Origin: Chloroflexota bacterium
GTDB taxonomy: Bacteria > Chloroflexota > Anaerolineae > Anaerolineales > Anaerolineaceae
Assembly: GCA_016838895.1 (NCBI GenBank)
Contig: JAEKNU010000003.1
Span: forward strand, 92,707 to 156,706
DNA length: 64,000 nt
Direction: 5' to 3'
Position 1 is the stretch's first letter; the number at the start of each line of letters is the position of its first letter. The position numbers were made by a program, and so were the translations under genes. The notes beneath the pieces were generated by a model. It did not search any database. It saw only the letters and a program-made list of their open reading frames with translations, and was not told the origin of the DNA. Shown piece by piece: positions 38,821 to 48,298 of this stretch.

Positions 38821-39939
38821 TTAAGCTGCTTTCATTTTTTCTTCAACAGCGTTAAGCAATTTATCGAACGCCTGAGAAAATTTTGTAACCCCTTCATCCA
38901 ATAATTGTTCAGTGACTTGCGCAATATCTACGCCGCAGGCTTTCAGATTTGCCAGGATTTGTGCATCATCGGCTGGTATAGCCAATGCATTTTTGACAAT
39001 ACCTTGGTCACGGAAAGCTTCCAGCGCAGTTGGTGGAACAGTGTTGACAGATTCGGGGGCAATTAATTCCTGAATATATTTCACATCAGAATAAGCCGGA
39101 TTCTTGGTACCAGTACTGGCCCATAAAACACGCTGTTTGCGAGCACCATAAGCTGCCAGCTTTTTGAATCGTTCGGATGAGAATACTTCCTCATAAGCCC
39201 GATATGCCAGGCGTGCATTCGCTACTGCGGCACTACCCAGACATGCCTGCATGGCTTGTTTCCTTTCAGCATTGGTTTCTACAGCGATTGTTTTTTCTAA
39301 CAACTCATCTGCTAATGTATCTACACGACTGACAAAGAAACTCGCCACTGAAACACTGCCATGCGATAAATCACCATATTGCGAACGTTTTTCCAACCCA
39401 GCTAAATATGCTTCCATCACCTGGCGGTACATTTCCACACTGAACAACAAAGTAACATTAATATTGATACCTTCAGATATTAATGTCTCTACTGCTGGGA
39501 TGCCTGCTGCTGTAGCGGGTACCTTAATCATCACGTTTTTACGATTTATAGTCTTATACAATCGACGTGCTTCTTCTATGGTGGCTTCGGTTTCATTTGC
39601 CAGGTATGGTGATACTTCCATACTGACGTAGCCATCATTACCTGCTGCGGCATCAAAAACTGGACGCATAATATCACAGGCTTTCTGAATATCAGCAATC
39701 GCCAATGATTCATATGCTTCCATCACAGATTTACCTTCCGCGGCTGATTTTTGAATATCTACCAGATACTCATCACCCCCCGTGATGGCTGCCTGAAAAA
39801 TCGATGGATTGGATGTAACACCAGATACGCCATCTACGTCTATCAAACGGGTTAATTCACCAGAATCGAGCATATTGCGTTGAATATAATCAAACCAGAT
39901 GCTTTGGCCAAAATTACTTAACTCTTTTACTGCATTCAT
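38821..39939 (-). CDS. tal: Transaldolase
   Basis: SIWFDYIQRNMLDSGELTRLI...GVTSNPSIFQAAI; VMIKVPATAAGIPAVETLI; LWASTGTKNPAYSDVKYI. Confidence 0.95.
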   Translation of the reverse strand: MNAVKELSNFGQSIWFDYIQRNMLDSGELTRLIDVDGVSGVTSNPSIFQAAITGGDEYLVDIQKSAAEGKSVMEAYESLAIADIQKACDIMRPVFDAAAGNDGYVSMEVSPYLANETEATIEEARRLYKTINRKNVMIKVPATAAGIPAVETLISEGININVTLLFSVEMYRQVMEAYLAGLEKRSQYGDLSHGSVSVASFFVSRVDTLADELLEKTIAVETNAERKQAMQACLGSAAVANARLAYRAYEEVFSSERFKKLAAYGARKQRVLWASTGTKNPAYSDVKYIQELIAPESVNTVPPTALEAFRDQGIVKNALAIPADDAQILANLKACGVDIAQVTEQLLDEGVTKFSQAFDKLLNAVEEKMKAA

Positions 39940-39967
39940 AAAACGATAATCTCCTTGAAGTCACCGA

Positions 39968-41020
39968 TCAAATAACATCTTTTATCTGATCCGGTGTTAC
40001 TATGCCAGTTGGGGTTATAAACCCGCTGATTAAAGCCGCGGGTGTAATATCAAATGCAGGATTCCTGGCAGCAGCTTGTGCAGGTGCCAATCGAATTCTG
40101 CCTGTTATACCATCATCTGAAATACCATAACCATACAGTACTTCATCATTACTTCTTTCTTCAATGGGTATGGCTGCGCCATCAGGACAATCTTTATCAA
40201 TGGTTGATGGTGGTATGGCCACATAAAACGGGATTCTGAAATAATTCGCCAGTAAAGCCTTTTCGAAGGTACCAATTTTATTTGCCACATCCCCATTCAA
40301 AGCCACGCGATCTGCGCCAACAATCATCATATCCACTTCGCCTTTTTGCATAAAATATCCGGCGGCATTATCTGCGATGATCGCATGCGGGATTTTTTCA
40401 TTTATTAATTCCCAGGAGGTTAACCTGGCTCCCTGCAAGCGTGGACGCGTCTCATCCACCCATACAAAGAGTTTCTTTCCCTGCCGGCTGGCAGCATAGA
40501 TTGGTGACAAGGCAGACCCCCAATCCACAAAACCCAACCATCCTGCGTTACAGTGGGTCATGATTCTCATACCATCGGAAATTAATTCAGCTCCAATTTT
40601 TCCAATATTTTCTCCATCTAGCGCATCTTCTTTGGCGATTTCCTGCGCGACCTGATCTGCAACCAGGATGGCTTTTTCAGGAGGCAATTCTTCAACTGCC
40701 CGAAAAACCCGATTCACAGCATAAAACAAATTCTGAGCCGTAGGCCGGGTTTGGATAATGATCTCCCGCATTTTCAATAATTTAGATCGAAAATCAGCCG
40801 ATAGCGTAGCCTCGCGAACTGCCTGGGCCATAGCAAACCCCGCTGTGGCACCAATTGCACCTGCTCCGCGCACAACCATGGTGGTAATCGCATTGGCTGT
40901 ATCAGCACAGGTTGAATATGAAACAATCTCAAATTGATGCGGTAATAATGGTTGATTGATCATTTTTACAATGCCATTTTCCATCCATACTGTCTGAAAA
41001 TGTTTTCCATTTACTTCCAT
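39968..41020 (-). CDS. mtnA: S-methyl-5-thioribose-1-phosphate isomerase
   Basis: MVVRGAGAIGATAGFAMAQAV; THCNAGWLG; VWVDETRPRLQGARLTSWEL; VGADRVALNGDVANKIGT; ATG 41020 after GGAGGG. Confidence 0.93.
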   Translation of the reverse strand: MEVNGKHFQTVWMENGIVKMINQPLLPHQFEIVSYSTCADTANAITTMVVRGAGAIGATAGFAMAQAVREATLSADFRSKLLKMREIIIQTRPTAQNLFYAVNRVFRAVEELPPEKAILVADQVAQEIAKEDALDGENIGKIGAELISDGMRIMTHCNAGWLGFVDWGSALSPIYAASRQGKKLFVWVDETRPRLQGARLTSWELINEKIPHAIIADNAAGYFMQKGEVDMMIVGADRVALNGDVANKIGTFEKALLANYFRIPFYVAIPPSTIDKDCPDGAAIPIEERSNDEVLYGYGISDDGITGRIRLAPAQAAARNPAFDITPAALISGFITPTGIVTPDQIKDVI

Positions 41021-41040
41021 ATGTTTCCCTCCGCAAAAAA

Positions 41041-41745
41041 TCAAACGAGTGCAGCAAAAAGAATACTGATCAAATATAGCAAAATCAGTGGGGCCATAAA
41101 TAACCCCATATTGATTGGATCCCCTGTAGGTGTGATTACTGCTGCAAGAATTGCGATCACTACAATAGCGATTCTCCAATTTTTTAACAACATTTTTGCA
41201 TTTACAATCTTCAATTTTGCCAATACTAATATTAGCAAAGGTGATTCAAAACTAACACCCAACCAAAAGATCAGGCTCAACGTAAAACTAAAATAATCTT
41301 CCAGATGGGGAATGGTTTGCACTGAAGATAATTGTCCAACAAGAAATGGAATCGCTGCAGGCAACATCACATAATAAGCAAACAAAACACCACCTACAAA
41401 AAAAATGATGCCAAGCGGAAAAAAAAGCAGAAACATTCGCTTTTCTTTTGTTTTTAAAGCCGGAAACATAAAACCCAATATCTGAAACAATGTATACGGA
41501 AACGAAAATATGAATCCACTGAGGAAACTAACCTTCATAATAATGGTGAAATTTTCGGTTACCCCAATCGATTGTAAATTCTGCAGACCGCCAATGGGTT
41601 TGGAAATAATTTCCAATACTGGCTCTGCAATAATAAAACTCACCATCGAAAAAGCTGCAATGCCAACAATGGCTTTAAACAGATGTTTTCGCAAATCATC
41701 CAGATGAGATAAAAAGCTCATTTTTAATTCATTTTCTCTTGCCAT
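41041..41745 (-). CDS. tatC: Sec-independent protein translocase TatC
   Basis: MSFLSHLDDLRKHLFKAIVGI; SFLSGFIFSFPYTLFQILGFMFPALKTKEKR; ITPTGDPINM. Confidence 0.9.
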   Translation of the reverse strand: MARENELKMSFLSHLDDLRKHLFKAIVGIAAFSMVSFIIAEPVLEIISKPIGGLQNLQSIGVTENFTIIMKVSFLSGFIFSFPYTLFQILGFMFPALKTKEKRMFLLFFPLGIIFFVGGVLFAYYVMLPAAIPFLVGQLSSVQTIPHLEDYFSFTLSLIFWLGVSFESPLLILVLAKLKIVNAKMLLKNWRIAIVVIAILAAVITPTGDPINMGLFMAPLILLYLISILFAALV

Positions 41746-42136
41746 TACTCACCACAAATTACAAGTAAAAATACTTTTGATCCTCATTATAGTATAGAAA
41801 AAAAGCTGCAGATTAATTCAGGCATTCAGATGAAATATTATCACCATGATTCTTCAAGGCATATCCGTCCATCAAACAGTGCAGACCAGCCTTGCTGCAA
41901 AAAAAATAATCTCAATACAGATTCCATAATATTAATGAGATTACCGTTGTCAGATTTCACAATATGCCGCTGATAATGTATATATTTTGTACTTCCAGCC
42001 AATTATACACTGGTCTAATGGCCAATACTGAAATCAGAATAACGCGTTTATAATTAGGTTGCATAAAAAGAATAGACATTCAAATGATGTTGTCATTAAA
42101 ACACACAATATTTAACCAGCAATTTGGAAGAAATGT

Positions 42137-43948
42137 ATGCAAGCTTTGAAAAATGCTCCCTATGATATGAAAAACGCCATCAGTAAAAACCGATTGGTTG
42201 GCTTATGGCGCTTAATAACCGGTTATCAAATGCGCTATAGCATCGCAACACTTAGTCTAGGTTTTGCCGCTTTATCCAAAACAGCCACGTATCTATTATT
42301 AAAAAACTTCGTCGATCAATATTTTATTGACAAGAATCCACTGATCTCATTACCCTTGATCGCTGGTAGTTTCGTCCTTCTGGCTGTCTTTCAGGGCGGT
42401 TTTTCCTTCCTAGCTGGTGCATTAGCTGCCAGTACCACAGAAAGCTCAATCAAACGATTGCGCGACTATTTGTTTGATCATTTACAGCGTTTACATTTTT
42501 CATACCATGACAAAACGCAAACCGGTGAACTCATTCAAAGAGTAACATCTGATGTAGATGCCTTGCGCAGATTTTACCAGAATCAGGCCATTGATTTTGG
42601 CCGTATTGTGCTCTTGTTTGTGGTCAATTTTGTTGCATTGCTGACTTTAAATGTAAAATTAGCCCTCATCTCAGTGGCAATCGTGCCAGTCATCATGTTT
42701 ATCTCAATGAAGTTTTTCAAGCGCATTTCTGATGCTTACGAATCCTATCAGGAACAAGAAGCCGTACTTTCCACTACATTGCAGGAAAACCTGAGTGGTG
42801 TAAGGGTAGTAAAGGCTTTTGCCCGGCAGGATTTTGAGATGGAGAAATTCAACCGCGACAATTGGGAAAAATTTGTGCGCGGAAAGAAATTATTGACCAT
42901 TGAATCTCTTTTCTGGCCAATCACCGATATCTTATGTGCGATTCAACTATTGACAAGCTATTATATCGGCGCGTTAATGGCCATGGACGGTACCATCAGT
43001 GTGGGCACCTATTTGGCTGTCTCTGGCATGATTGTATGGATCATTTTTCCTATGCGCAATCTTGGACGTATCATCATTCAAATCTCAACCGGCTTTGTCT
43101 CTTTCGATCGTGTGATGGAGATTGTCAAACAGAGCGAAGAAGATCTTGATGAAGGTGAAATATTACCACTTGAAAGACCAGAAGGCAAAATTGAATTCAA
43201 AGATGTCGTCTTTGAATATGAATCCGGGAAAAATGCCCTTGATCATGTAAATTTCATTTGTCAATCCGGTCAAAGCATTGCCCTTCTTGGCTTAACCGGT
43301 TCAGGGAAAACCACATTGGTGAACCTTTTGCCAAGGTTTTATGATGCGACCTCAGGTACCATCTTATTGGATGATCAGGATATCACCCTCATTCCTAGAC
43401 GCTATTTGCGCCAAAACATCGGCATTGTAGAACAAGAACCTTTTTTATTTTCCATGACGATCAGAAACAATATCACGTACGGCATCACCCGGGAAATTAC
43501 GGAAGAGGAAATTTATGATGCTGCCAAAGCCGCAGCAATTCATGATGTGATTCTAAGTTTTCCGAAGGGATATGACACCCTCGTTGGTGAACGCGGTGTA
43601 ACCCTCTCCGGTGGGCAAAAACAAAGAGTAGCAATCGCCAGAACTTTGTTAAAAAATCCAAGTATTCTCATATTGGATGACTCTACTGCATCTGTTGATC
43701 TGGACACTGAGGCCATTATTCGTGATGCGCTGCAAAATTTAATGCAAAACCGCACCACATTTATTATTGCTCACCGTATTCAAAGCATTATGAACGCAGA
43801 TCAGATTTTGATTATGGAAAATGGAAAAATCCTACATCACGGCAATCATCAAAAGTTGCTGGCTGAATCAGAAATCTATCAGGAAATTTACCAGATGCAG
43901 ACAGAACTGGAATTGCAATTATCAGAGGAAATCTCTAATGGCAGTTGA
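42137..43948 (+). CDS. ABC exporter half-transporter (permease plus ATPase), subunit 1
   Basis: GLTGSGKTTLVNLLPRFYDATSG; LSGGQKQRVAIARTLLKNPSILILDDSTASVD. Confidence 0.93.
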   Translation: MQALKNAPYDMKNAISKNRLVGLWRLITGYQMRYSIATLSLGFAALSKTATYLLLKNFVDQYFIDKNPLISLPLIAGSFVLLAVFQGGFSFLAGALAASTTESSIKRLRDYLFDHLQRLHFSYHDKTQTGELIQRVTSDVDALRRFYQNQAIDFGRIVLLFVVNFVALLTLNVKLALISVAIVPVIMFISMKFFKRISDAYESYQEQEAVLSTTLQENLSGVRVVKAFARQDFEMEKFNRDNWEKFVRGKKLLTIESLFWPITDILCAIQLLTSYYIGALMAMDGTISVGTYLAVSGMIVWIIFPMRNLGRIIIQISTGFVSFDRVMEIVKQSEEDLDEGEILPLERPEGKIEFKDVVFEYESGKNALDHVNFICQSGQSIALLGLTGSGKTTLVNLLPRFYDATSGTILLDDQDITLIPRRYLRQNIGIVEQEPFLFSMTIRNNITYGITREITEEEIYDAAKAAAIHDVILSFPKGYDTLVGERGVTLSGGQKQRVAIARTLLKNPSILILDDSTASVDLDTEAIIRDALQNLMQNRTTFIIAHRIQSIMNADQILIMENGKILHHGNHQKLLAESEIYQEIYQMQTELELQLSEEISNGS

Positions 43949-45755
43949 TACTTACTTTGAAGAAGAAGAATTCACCACTCAGGTGAACACAAACATCCTG
44001 CTTCGACTTGCCGGATTAATGAAACCGCATAAGAAATGGGTAATTGGCTTTTTACTGGCTATCACAATTGTATCCGGCCTGGAAGCTGTTTTCACTTACA
44101 TCAGTAAATTAATCGTTGATACAGCTATCCTTGTCAACGATAAACAACAATTAATTCATCTGATTACCATTTACGGATCCCTGATTATTGCACAGGCCTT
44201 GAGCATCTTTGCCTTTATCTATCTAACAGGTATTCTCGGCGAGCGTATTCGTTATGATTTGCGCAAGATGATGTTTAATCATTTGCAAGAACTCTCATTG
44301 TCATATTTCAGTAAAACGCCTGTGGGTTGGATCATCTCTCGTGTTACATCCGATTCTGACCGCGTCGCAGAATTGATGACCTGGGGCTTGCTGGATGTTA
44401 CCTGGGCCACCTTTAATATTCTATCCTCGATGGTCTTCATGATCATCATCAACTGGAAACTAGCCTTATTCATTTTCATCCTGCTGCCATTGCTTACATA
44501 TATCGGCATTCAATTTCGTATGCGTATCTTGAAAGAATTCCGTAATGTACGTAAATTGAATTCCAAAATTACCGCCTCCTACAATGAAAACATTACTGGC
44601 GTGAGAGTCATAAAAGCCCTGGTTAGAGAGGAAGAAAATACAAGTGAATTCAAATTGCTTTCCACAAGCATGTTCCGCTCCGGATATCGCGCTGCCTGGC
44701 TTAGCGCATTATTTCTCCCAACGGTTCAATTGATCACAGCCGTTGGTTTGGGGGGAATCATCTGGTATGGTGGCTATCAGGCAAGCATTGGCGGTATGAC
44801 CATTGGTGGCATTCAGGCCTTTATCACCTATATTACTTTCATGATGTGGCCGATCAGTGATCTCGCGCGGGTTTTTGCAGAAATGCAGCATGCGGTTGCA
44901 TCCGCTGAACGAATTTTCTCCCTGGTAGATTCAAAAGCTGATATTGTGGATCAGCCAAACGCAGAAAATCCACAAACCATTCAGGGTGACATTATCTTTG
45001 AGAATGTTTCTTTCTGTTATGAGGGTGATGAACACGTACTCAAAGATTTCAATCTGGAAGTGAAGCGTGGTGAAACCATCGCCCTGGTAGGCTCCACTGG
45101 CGGCGGTAAATCAACCATTGTCAATTTACTGTGCCGTTTTTATGAGCCCAAAAGTGGACGAATCGTAATCGGTGACAAGGACTATACCAGTATCAGTCAG
45201 CATGGATTGCAATCAAAAATTGGTATGGTACCGCAAACGCCACATCTTTTTTCAGGCACCATTATTGAAAATCTTCGCTATGGTAATCTGCTGGCAAGCG
45301 ATGAACAAATTATGGCAGCGGCACAACAAACCGGGGCACATGATTTCATCGTGAAATTCCCTAATGCCTATCAACAGGATGTTGGCGAAGGCGGCAATTT
45401 ACTCTCGGTAGGTCAAAAACAACTAATCAGCCTTACGCGCGCTGTGTTGGCAGACCCTGAAATCTTTGTGATGGATGAAGCCACCAGTTCAATTGATACA
45501 CTAACAGAAGCACTGATTCAAAAAGGCATTGAAAAATTGATGCATAACCGGACCAGTTTCATCATTGCTCATCGATTATCTACGATTAAACATGCCAATC
45601 GTATTCTGGTCATTGAGCAGGGCAGTATCGCTGAAAGCGGCTCGCATGAGGAATTACTCAAACAAGGCGGCAAGTATCACCAGTTATACACCCGTCAGTT
45701 CCGGCGCAATTTAGAAAGCAAAATCAGCCATTTCCAATCCCCCATTAAGGAATAA
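43938..45755 (+). CDS. ABC exporter half-transporter, subunit 2
   Basis: GSTGGGKSTIVNLLCRFYEPKSG; LLSVGQKQLISLTRAVLADPEIFVMDEATSSID; ATG 43938 overlaps the subunit 1 stop (track start 43821 rejected). Confidence 0.93.
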   Translation: MAVDTYFEEEEFTTQVNTNILLRLAGLMKPHKKWVIGFLLAITIVSGLEAVFTYISKLIVDTAILVNDKQQLIHLITIYGSLIIAQALSIFAFIYLTGILGERIRYDLRKMMFNHLQELSLSYFSKTPVGWIISRVTSDSDRVAELMTWGLLDVTWATFNILSSMVFMIIINWKLALFIFILLPLLTYIGIQFRMRILKEFRNVRKLNSKITASYNENITGVRVIKALVREEENTSEFKLLSTSMFRSGYRAAWLSALFLPTVQLITAVGLGGIIWYGGYQASIGGMTIGGIQAFITYITFMMWPISDLARVFAEMQHAVASAERIFSLVDSKADIVDQPNAENPQTIQGDIIFENVSFCYEGDEHVLKDFNLEVKRGETIALVGSTGGGKSTIVNLLCRFYEPKSGRIVIGDKDYTSISQHGLQSKIGMVPQTPHLFSGTIIENLRYGNLLASDEQIMAAAQQTGAHDFIVKFPNAYQQDVGEGGNLLSVGQKQLISLTRAVLADPEIFVMDEATSSIDTLTEALIQKGIEKLMHNRTSFIIAHRLSTIKHANRILVIEQGSIAESGSHEELLKQGGKYHQLYTRQFRRNLESKISHFQSPIKE

Positions 45756-45789
45756 AAAAATCCCCGTCAGATCATTGACGGGGATTTTT
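45755..45789. terminator. Bidirectional intrinsic terminator
   Basis: AAATCCCCGTCA-GATCAT-TGACGGGGATTT. Confidence 0.92.
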
Positions 45790-45796
45790 ACTAAGA

Positions 45797-45976
45797 TTAT
45801 TTGACACCACGAATCAGTTGTAAGAATTCCTGCCATTCTTCTTCGAAGAAATGCAGGGTGACATTATTCAACTCCAGATGGTAAGTTGTTTCTCCATCCG
45901 GTTCTTCTGCCAGCCAGGCAATGTAGCTGTCAGTTTCAGCAAGGGTTTTTGTTTTCGGTTCTGGAGCTTTATCCAT
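45797..45976 (-). CDS. 59-aa uncharacterised protein (below ORF-track cutoff)
   Basis: MDKAPEPKTKTLAETDSYIAWLAEEPDGETTYHLELNNVTLHFFEEEWQEFLQLIRGVK, preceded by TAAGGAGTATGAA and followed by a terminator. Confidence 0.7.
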   Translation of the reverse strand: MDKAPEPKTKTLAETDSYIAWLAEEPDGETTYHLELNNVTLHFFEEEWQEFLQLIRGVK

Positions 45977-46011
45977 TTCATACTCCTTAGACTAATTTAT
46001 ATTTTCCATAC

Positions 46012-47271
46012 TTATTTTCCATTTCTCTTGCGAAAAACGTTCTTTATCCAATTGAGGATGTTAATCAATATTTTTGTAAGAATCTCTTTTGCCTTATGAA
46101 AAAATGGAGGCATAGGTTCAGGTGGTGGTATGGTTTTCATAACTTCCCATGGGTCACGATCCAACATTTTATCAACGACATAATCCAGGAACAATTTTAT
46201 CGTAGCAACCACAGGAGCGGCTAAAACGACACCAATTACACCCAAAATAGATAAACCAATTAATGCGCCTACCATGACTGCTGCAGGGTGAACCTGCAAC
46301 GCATCAGCCAATAGTCTGGGGACAACAACATTATCCATCATTAAATCAATGAACCATGCAATCCCAACAATCAGCAATACATAAAGCCAGGGATTCATGC
46401 CAAATAAATGGTTTTCCTGAAACAATGCCACCAGACCGTATGTTGTCCATGCTACTGCAGGTCCTACATAAGGAACAAAACGAGCCAGACCAGCCAGGAG
46501 AGCCAGGCCGACAAAATAATTGACCTGCATACCCCCCAAAAATATCGCATATATTACAAAGGTTATACCAATAATCACCAACTGACCACGCAAAAACGCG
46601 TTCCAGATTCGTGACAATTCACTGCCTATTCGGGCAACATCCACCTGATAGCCAGGGATATTAATACTAATGATTCGGTCTGGCACACCTTTGGTTTCAG
46701 AGACAATGAAATAAGAGATCAACAGGATGAAAAACATCCAACCAAAAAAGGCTGCTGCCCCAGAAGCTAATCCGGTAATTAGGCCACCCAGCCTACCTAA
46801 CACAGGTTGGATAATGCTGCTTAATTCAACGCCAATGTCTTGATAAATAATACTATCTAGTTTTATCGTATAAGGGCCAAAAACAATTTGCTGGGCACTC
46901 AATTCTTCCAGAAATCCGGGCAGATCAGCGACGGCTGAATTCAAGAATTTTATTAGACTGCTGGTTTGCTCGACCAATGAAAAACCACCCCAGGTCGCCA
47001 GGCCTAAAATGGCGATAATAATCAGCAAGTAAAGTATGGTTACTGCCAATCGCCAGGAGAGTTTGACCATTTGGCGAATTTTATCAACAACTGGATACAG
47101 CAAATATGAAACAATAAATGAGAGCAGAATGGGGCCCAAGAATTGTTGAAATTGAATTAACAAGCCAGCCAGTATCGCTACAAGGGTTAATCCAATCACC
47201 AATTTTGTTGTACTACTCCAAATAGGAGAGGCTTCATTATTATTGTTGTCCATACCGTTAACCTCAACCAC
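46012..47271 (-). CDS. AI-2E family transporter (permease)
   Basis: FVPYVGPAVAWTTYGLVALFQ; LADALQVHPAAVMVGALIGLSILGVIGVVLAAPVVATIKL. Confidence 0.9.
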   Translation of the reverse strand: MVEVNGMDNNNNEASPIWSSTTKLVIGLTLVAILAGLLIQFQQFLGPILLSFIVSYLLYPVVDKIRQMVKLSWRLAVTILYLLIIIAILGLATWGGFSLVEQTSSLIKFLNSAVADLPGFLEELSAQQIVFGPYTIKLDSIIYQDIGVELSSIIQPVLGRLGGLITGLASGAAAFFGWMFFILLISYFIVSETKGVPDRIISINIPGYQVDVARIGSELSRIWNAFLRGQLVIIGITFVIYAIFLGGMQVNYFVGLALLAGLARFVPYVGPAVAWTTYGLVALFQENHLFGMNPWLYVLLIVGIAWFIDLMMDNVVVPRLLADALQVHPAAVMVGALIGLSILGVIGVVLAAPVVATIKLFLDYVVDKMLDRDPWEVMKTIPPPEPMPPFFHKAKEILTKILINILNWIKNVFRKRNGK

Positions 47272-47282
47272 ACTACATCAAT

Positions 47283-47312
47283 CTGCCAGTTTGAAAAATG
47301 TCAAACTGGCAG
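47283..47312. repeat. Perfect 12-bp inverted repeat
   Basis: CTGCCAGTTTGA-AAAATG-TCAAACTGGCAG between the FHA and AI-2E-type genes. Confidence 0.85.
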
Positions 47313-47347
47313 TTTATTCATCTATTTCATATACGCAAAATAGTAAG

Positions 47348-47953
47348 TTATGGTTGCGGGCATGCCGCAGGATCGAATAACCAGGGCACCACATCACACC
47401 ATAATGAATTGGAGTCAATGTACCATAACGCCATCAAACTACAAATACACATCAGAATCAATACGATCAAAATAATGATAAGCATCGTAGGCACTTTTTT
47501 CTTTGGTTTTGCAGGAGGACTAATCGCATCGGGGATTTGTCCGGAATAAGATGGTACAGGTTGTTGTATTGGCTGCGCAACGCTTTGCTGCGGTTTAGCT
47601 GGTTCAGGAATGCCAAAAGAACCACCGGATACAACCGTTGCATCAGAATCAACTGCACCTTCAAATACCAATGATAGGGTTTCACCAAAGGTAATGATTT
47701 CGCCAGGGCGTAAAACATACGAGCCCGTCAATCGCTGTCCATTTACAAAGGTACCGTTCGTTGAACCAAGGTCTTCAATTACATAATTTGCGCCTTGCAT
47801 GAACAAACGTGAATGTCTTCTTGATACTTCAGAATCACTTATGACGATGTCATTTCCTAAATCACGTCCAAGTATCATCTCTGGCTTATCTAAAGGATAA
47901 ATTTGTCCGATAGAAGGACCAGAACGCATTACTAAGCGGTATTTTGAACTCAT
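47348..47953 (-). CDS. FHA domain protein with C-terminal TM helix
   Basis: MILGRDLGNDIVISDSEVSRRHSRLFMQGANYVIEDLGSTNGTFVNGQRL; TM at TMLIIILIVLILMCICSLMAL; ATG 47953 after GGAGGGCAATCAT. Confidence 0.9.
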   Translation of the reverse strand: MSSKYRLVMRSGPSIGQIYPLDKPEMILGRDLGNDIVISDSEVSRRHSRLFMQGANYVIEDLGSTNGTFVNGQRLTGSYVLRPGEIITFGETLSLVFEGAVDSDATVVSGGSFGIPEPAKPQQSVAQPIQQPVPSYSGQIPDAISPPAKPKKKVPTMLIIILIVLILMCICSLMALWYIDSNSLWCDVVPWLFDPAACPQP

Positions 47954-48102
47954 ATGATTGCCCTCCAACAAAAAAATATCACTTATAGTTTAACCGATTT
48001 TCAAGAGCAGTGTCAACAAAAATCGATGATCATAATCTAAACATAAAATATGTTAAAATTATGCTCTATTCACAGTAAATTGTAATCATATATAGGACCC
48101 TT

Positions 48103-48297
48103 ATGAAAATTATACTCACCTTACGAGAGAAGGAATATCTCCTTGAAAAACGAATGTCTCTAAAAAAGGCTTATCAGGAAATTGGCATATCTCCTGAATC
48201 TCATCTGGCATTGAGGGATGGTGAACTCATGCAGGATGATGAAATCCTTAAAGATGATGACCGGATTACGATTATCCCGGTTATTTCAGGAGGATAA
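48103..48297 (+). CDS. ThiS/MoaD/TtuB-like sulfur-carrier protein ending in Gly-Gly
   Basis: 64-aa ubiquitin-like protein ending DDDRITIIPVISGG. Confidence 0.8.
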   Translation: MKIILTLREKEYLLEKRMSLKKAYQEIGISPESHLALRDGELMQDDEILKDDDRITIIPVISGG

Positions 48298-48298
48298 T

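Noticed and set aside
41021-41179. N-terminal extension of mtnA (MENRYCSDRN...)
   Set aside because: Lies antiparallel-free but inside tatC coding sequence in another frame; ATG 41020 with GGAGGG fits MtnA.
41746-42136. 390-bp intergenic region considered for an ncRNA or small gene
   Set aside because: AT-rich with no convincing hairpin, tRNA hallmark or RBS-supported ORF.
43821-43937. N-terminal extension of the second ABC gene in the ORF track
   Set aside because: Overlaps the first ABC gene by 128 nt; ATG 43938 with GAGG RBS gives the usual short overlap.
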